NCBI GenBank assembly: GCA_019915135.1
Contig: JAHLMK010000006.1
Coordinates: 558,001-622,000 of the forward strand
Direction of reading: 5' to 3'
DNA length: 64,000 nt
From: Strobilurus pachycystidiatus
Taxonomy: Eukaryota > Basidiomycota > Agaricomycetes > Agaricales > Physalacriaceae
The position numbers were made by a program, and so were the translations under genes. The notes under the pieces are model-generated. The model saw only the letters and a program-made list of their open reading frames with translations, was not told the origin of the DNA and did not search any database. Shown in pieces: positions 59,569 through 64,000 of the stretch; position 1 is the first letter of the stretch; each line of letters starts with the position of its first letter.

Positions 59569-62057
59569 ATGATACGGTCATTATCGCTGCTGCTAGCCGC
59601 AGCACTTCCAACAACATGGGCCTCGAAAGCCGGGACATTTTCCAGCGGAGGCGACTCGAAAGTCAGCGCGATGATGGTCAGTGGCCCAGAAAATGCCGTA
59701 CAGACGCGCCAAGCTCAACACCGCCCCTAGATGTTTCTTGGAAACGACAAAATGGTGTACATCATGGACAAGGCGGAGGGCAACGCTGCGCAGATAAATG
59801 GGCATCCCGCCTGGGGCTCCGTTTGGTGAGTGCGCCCTTTTGACTACCCGCCAGCCGTTGTTTGACGGGCGCGACATAACTTAGGAACATTGACACACAT
59901 GAGGTGATGGTGCAGGACATCCGGACGAACATCTTCTGCTCGTCGGGCATGCACTTTCCCAACGGCTCCTTTGCGACGTTTGGCGGCAACGGCGCCATCA
60001 CCGTCGGCGGCGACATGGGCTCGCAGCTGAACCCGGGCGGGTACTCTGCAGCATGGGACGCGACGTATCAAGACTACGACGGCACAAAGGCCATCCGCAT
60101 CCTCAATCCCTGCGACGCCGGCTCTGACTTTACCAGCACCGAGTGTGCATGGTTTGACCAGCCCGAGATCATGGGCATGCAGGAGCAGCGCTGGTATTCC
60201 ACCGCAGAGCCGCTCGCGACTGGTCAGCTTGTCATTATTGGCGGGTACACCTCAGGCGGGTACATCAACCGCAACTATCCCAACGTCGATCCAGAATTCG
60301 AGGGCGGCGCGGCGACGTGCACGTACGAATACTGGCCCAACCCCGACAACACGTCTGCGACCACCATGCAGTTCCTCATCGACACTTCTGGTCTCAACTC
60401 GTACCCACACACGTTCCTCATGCCCTCCGGAAAGATGTTCCTGCAGGCCAACTACTCGACTAGTATGTCACTTTGATCTCGTTGAATTTTCGCTAACCTT
60501 CCTCCAGTGCTCTGGGAACCCGAAACCAACAAGGAAACGCGCCTCCCGGACATGCCTGGCGAAGTTATCCGAGTGTACCCCGCCTCTGGCGGTACCGCCA
60601 TGCTCCCACTCACCCCCGATAACAACTACACGCCCACCATAATTTTCTGCGGCGGCTCAGACATGCCCGAGTACGCCTGGGGCAACTACTCCTGGCCGTA
60701 CATAGACACTTTCTACTACCCCGCCTCCAAGGACTGCCAGCGCATAACACCCGAGCCGGAAGACGGTTCTTCGCCCGACTACGTGCAAGACGACGATATG
60801 CTCGAAGGCCGCACCATGGGGCAGTTCATCATCCTTCCGGACGGCACCTTGCTGATGGTCAATGGTGGCGAGAACGGCACGGCTGGGTACTCTGACAAGA
60901 CACTCGAGACGCAGTCGTACGCGGACATGCCGTATGGCATGTCCCTCGCCTCTGCCCCTGCGCTCACTCCTGCAATTTACGATCCTACAGCTGACTCTGG
61001 CAGTCGCTGGTCCAACGACGGCTTTGAGGCTGCCCTACACCCGCGGCTCTACCACTCGTCTGCGCTCCTTCTCCCCGACGCCTCCGTTCTCATTGGCGGC
61101 TCCAACCCGAATGTCGACGTGAACCTGACGACCTCCTTCCCCACCACCTACGCACTCGAAATCTTCTACCCGCCCTACTTTTCCTCATCCACGCGGCCGA
61201 CGTTCTCAGGCGCGCCGTCCTCGCTGACATACGGCGGGGACTACTTTGATCTGACCATCGACGCGTCGTCGTACTCTGGCTCGTCCAACGACGCCGCGGC
61301 AAAGTCCAAGTGCGTGGTGATCCGCCCCGGATGGACGACGCACGGCATGAACATGGGGCAGCGCTTCTTGCAGCTCAACAGCACGTACACGGTCAACGAC
61401 AACGGGACGGTCGTCCTGCACTGCTCGCAGATGCCGCCCAATGCCAACATCTTCCAGCCCGGGCCCGCCCTGCTGTTCGTCACCGTCAACGGCATACCGA
61501 GTAACGGGACGCACCTCCTGGTGGGCAGCGGAGAGGTCGAGAAGCAAACCACGGCGGACAACGCGGCCCTTCCGGCAAGTGTGCTCGCTAGCTCGTCCAC
61601 GACGGGAGTTGGGCATACTTCGTCGAGCAGCACCGACGATGGGAGCAGCACCAGCAGCAAGACGGTGATCATCGCCGCTGTGGTGGGCGGGCTGGTCCTG
61701 CTCGGTGTGCTCGGGGCCATCATCGGGATATGCGTGTCGCGGAAACGGCGTGCGGCGGCAGCAGCTGCGCCGGGGCAGTCCTCTTACGCCATGCGTGAGA
61801 GTCCGCAAGGCCAGGGCCTGGGTATGAAGCCAAGCCCGTATGGAGCTGGGGCTGGGCTGAGGAGCTCGGACTCGAGCGCGTTCGTGCCGCTGCAGCACGG
61901 CGGGCACGAGTCGTGGAACTCGAGCCAGGCGAGCTTGCAGCCGTATCAGGACAGCCCGCGGGGGAACGGGAATGGGATGAGCTTTGATTATGACCCGTAC
62001 GCGGCAGATTCGAGGATGAGCACGAGTACGCCGCCGGTGAGGCCGCAGAGGTATTGA
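59569..62057 (+). CDS. Glyoxal oxidase-like copper radical oxidase with C-terminal membrane anchor (AA5_1)
   Basis: Four exons (59569-59676, 59731-59825, 59885-60462, 60508-62057) give 776 residues. After a signal peptide (LSLLLAAALPTTWA) the typical start AGTFSSGGDSKVSAMMMFLG leads into the kelch propeller. The radical cofactor pair is present: Cys86 in IFCSSGMHFPNG and Tyr172 in QRWYSTAEPL. The copper ligands Tyr and His are in HPRLYHSSALLLPD, and the second His in GWTTHGMNMGQRF. A Ser-rich linker then leads to one helix (VIIAAVVGGLVLLGVLGAII) and a cytoplasmic Gly/Ser/Pro tail of about 105 residues. The family oxidises aldehydes such as glyoxal and makes H2O2, feeding peroxidases. The anchor suggests a cell-surface enzyme, unlike the secreted Phanerochaete GLOX. 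No WSC domains are seen. Confidence 0.95.
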
Positions 62058-63396
62058 GGAGGGTAGGGTAGAGTAGCATACGCAACGGACAGGTGGATTT
62101 AGTACTTAGCTTTCTCTTATTTCTTTCTCGATCTTACTCTCATGAACAGGACAGAACTGTATTCTCTCGAGTAGAGATAGGCGCGTTTCTAGCTCCAGTA
62201 ATCGGAACAGAACTGTAAACTCACTGATCTTCTGAGCACGACTTGGAAGGGCCTGGTATTCTTCCAGGCGAGTAGGATTGCGGACGTTAGCAAGTTTTGA
62301 AGTCGCTGACACTGTCCTTTGTTTATGCGATCACCCACCACCATCAGCACCATCACGCTCGTCGTCGACTGGATGCCGCACATCATGTTCTGTATTACTC
62401 CCTGCGACTCAAATCTGAGGGAGCACAAGCAAGTCGCAACTTTTCCTAGCCTCTCTTCGGGCAAGCTGCAGTTTCTACGTGTCATTCCCCCAGAGCAAAG
62501 TTAGTCGCGACTTACCAACTTGTATTTTCAATCTCAGTTTTTCTCACGATAGCAAGTAGCCTTCTCTCGTCTCTTCCTTTCATTCTCCTTTTACATAAGT
62601 CGGTCCATCGCCTTCTAACAGGATCACTCGCTTCAGGTCTTCCGAGGACCAGGAGACCCACTGGCGATCTTTGGTCGTTTATGTGGTCATCGGTCTGGGC
62701 CTTACCAAAGTTACCGGTACAATGCTCAAGACTCAGATTGATGCGTGCGCCACATCATGCATCATGATCACGCAGCTTCTAGGCCGTCGCAGGTAATGGT
62801 GGCGGAGACCCTGGCAAGCCCTTTGAACACCGGATACCCGTCTGATTTGGCCGAGGGCATTTTTTCTACCGCTACACGGCGCTCCGGGTGCGCATCTCCC
62901 GATGTTTTTTCAGGTGCCGGGGAATAGACATTTCGACGACGACAGGGCGGTGGTATCTCCAACCAGAGATATCACTTCCTTCCAAAGCTCGAGCGGAACT
63001 AACACTCAGGTTACCCAACTCAAACTCCACTTTTGGGTTTTGCTCATCTCCGGTGAAGGAAGGCAAACTTTACATACAGTCCCGGTATAGAAGATGGTCC
63101 TGGTCGGTTATCCAGTTTGCATAAAAGAACCTCAAGGCTTGATCCAACCGGTCCCCCTCCCAGTCCGGTAACTCCATATGCGCCGCGGGATTTCTGATCT
63201 GCAGTAATACCTACTCTTCATATGCATCTGCAAAAACTGTCATTAGGCCCCTTGCAATTCCGGGCGCGAAATAATCGGCCTTGCACCATGATCTCGCCCT
63301 CGGTACCCTGATTGCAGAGGTGGTTGGTGGATCGTTTAAAGAAATGGACCATACCTGGCAAAGCCAGTTTGCCCCATCGACTGCTTTCCATAGGAC
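62058..63396. other. Intergenic, 1.3 kb
   Basis: 3' region of the glyoxal oxidase and promoter of the monooxygenase. A 64-codon minus frame (62872-63066) reads smoothly but has no motif and no extension, so I do not call it. Confidence 0.45.
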
Positions 63397-64000
63397 ATGT
63401 GCGATACTCCACTCAGAGTCGCTGTGTGGTTCGTGATTTTCCTATGTTCTGTGGCGGTTTCTCATTTCTGCTGCAGCGGTGGCGGATTGGGCGGTCTTGC
63501 GTTCGCCGTGGCAGCATCGAAGTACCCCCACATAGCGGTCGACATATACGAGGGCGCGACTCGTTTCTCGTCGTTTGGGGCCGGGATTGGGATTTGGCCC
63601 AGGTCTTGGAGCGTGCTCAACCGTCTGGGCGTAGCCGAAACTTTACTGTCGCGAGGAAAGCTGACAGATGACACCTCGCCCAAATCATGTCAGTGGTCTA
63701 ATCGACGCGTCTCTAAGTATCATCTTTCCTGACAGCCCGAGCACGCGCAGATTACGACTTCAGTTTGAGGAAGAGTGACCAACAGAATGGGTATGAATTT
63801 CTGCGGATGAGGCATCAAGGTATGTCCATTCATGCTGTTCACAGCTGCCTATCCGCCGTCTCATCGTGTGTAAGGTCAGATGTATACCATACATCGCGGA
63901 GAATTGCAGACCGTATTCGTCAGTCATCTGTCGCGCGTCCCGTCCTGTGCTACACACTTCTCGAAACGCCTTCAGTCGTACACGCGAGCCTCGTCTGGCG
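63397..64000 (+). CDS. FAD-dependent monooxygenase (salicylate hydroxylase-like), 5' part
   Basis: ATG 63397 (CDTPLRVAV) is joined across a short intron to CGGGLGGLAFAVAASKYPHI, completing the GxGxxG FAD-binding fold. DIYEGATRFSSFGAGIGIWP follows, typical of group A flavin hydroxylases. Further exons read SRARADYDFSLRKSDQQNGY and QMYTIHRGELQTVFVSHLSR, the latter matching the HRxxL region of the family. The gene runs off the right edge, so the GD motif and C-terminal half are not seen. These enzymes hydroxylate aromatic substrates with NAD(P)H and O2; the substrate is unknown. Confidence 0.85.

Noticed and set aside
61206..61907. 233-codon minus frame inside the glyoxal oxidase
   Set aside because: It is antisense to a clear, conserved coding sequence of high GC; a shadow frame.

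Overview
The window is nuclear DNA of a filamentous basidiomycete, most likely an Agaricomycete. The genes are cut by many short introns (about 45-61 nt, GT-AG with CTRAC-like branch sites and two GC-AG cases). Several products are typical of this group: a membrane-anchored glyoxal oxidase, a Fet3-type ferroxidase, F-box proteins of the basidiomycete type and a UbiA prenyltransferase. No rRNA, tRNA, CRISPR array or autonomous transposon was recognised. Exon boundaries were worked out by eye from reading frame, splice signals and remembered family motifs; no search was run.

Layout. 0-6 kb: partial membrane protein (-), FET3 ferroxidase (+) with an iron-type GATA site upstream, UbiA prenyltransferase (-). 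8-15.4 kb: a small secreted/membrane protein, three paralogous secreted DUF3237-like proteins (two in a tandem segmental duplication, one inverted), a Ser/Pro-rich protein and 3-hydroxyanthranilate dioxygenase (kynurenine pathway) sharing a bidirectional promoter. 19-25.3 kb: 13-exon aldo/keto reductase, an F-box tandem pair (second copy with a nonsense codon) separated by a MITE, and TRAPP subunit Trs33. 27-29.3 kb: bestrophin-like channel. 29.3-39.7 kb is gene-poor, with one small 98-residue candidate. 39.7-50 kb: Atg12, a DDR48-like SYG-repeat protein, chitin synthase, a mucin-like single-pass membrane protein. 51-58.2 kb: a duplication-and-decay block with two copies of an unrecognised Cys-motif protein flanking a dienoyl-CoA isomerase pseudogene, a frameshifted F-box gene and an inverted F-box relic. 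59.5-64 kb: glyoxal oxidase and a partial FAD monooxygenase.

Housekeeping genes (Atg12, Trs33, chitin synthase, 3-HAO) are interleaved with lineage-specific families that are being duplicated and lost. Two otherwise intact genes, chitin synthase and bestrophin, appear to carry one extra T in a T run. This is either real damage or a homopolymer error of the assembly, and it should be settled before those genes are called broken. No operon-like cluster or single multi-gene pathway is evident; FET3, glyoxal oxidase and the monooxygenase are each compatible with a wood- or litter-decaying lifestyle.
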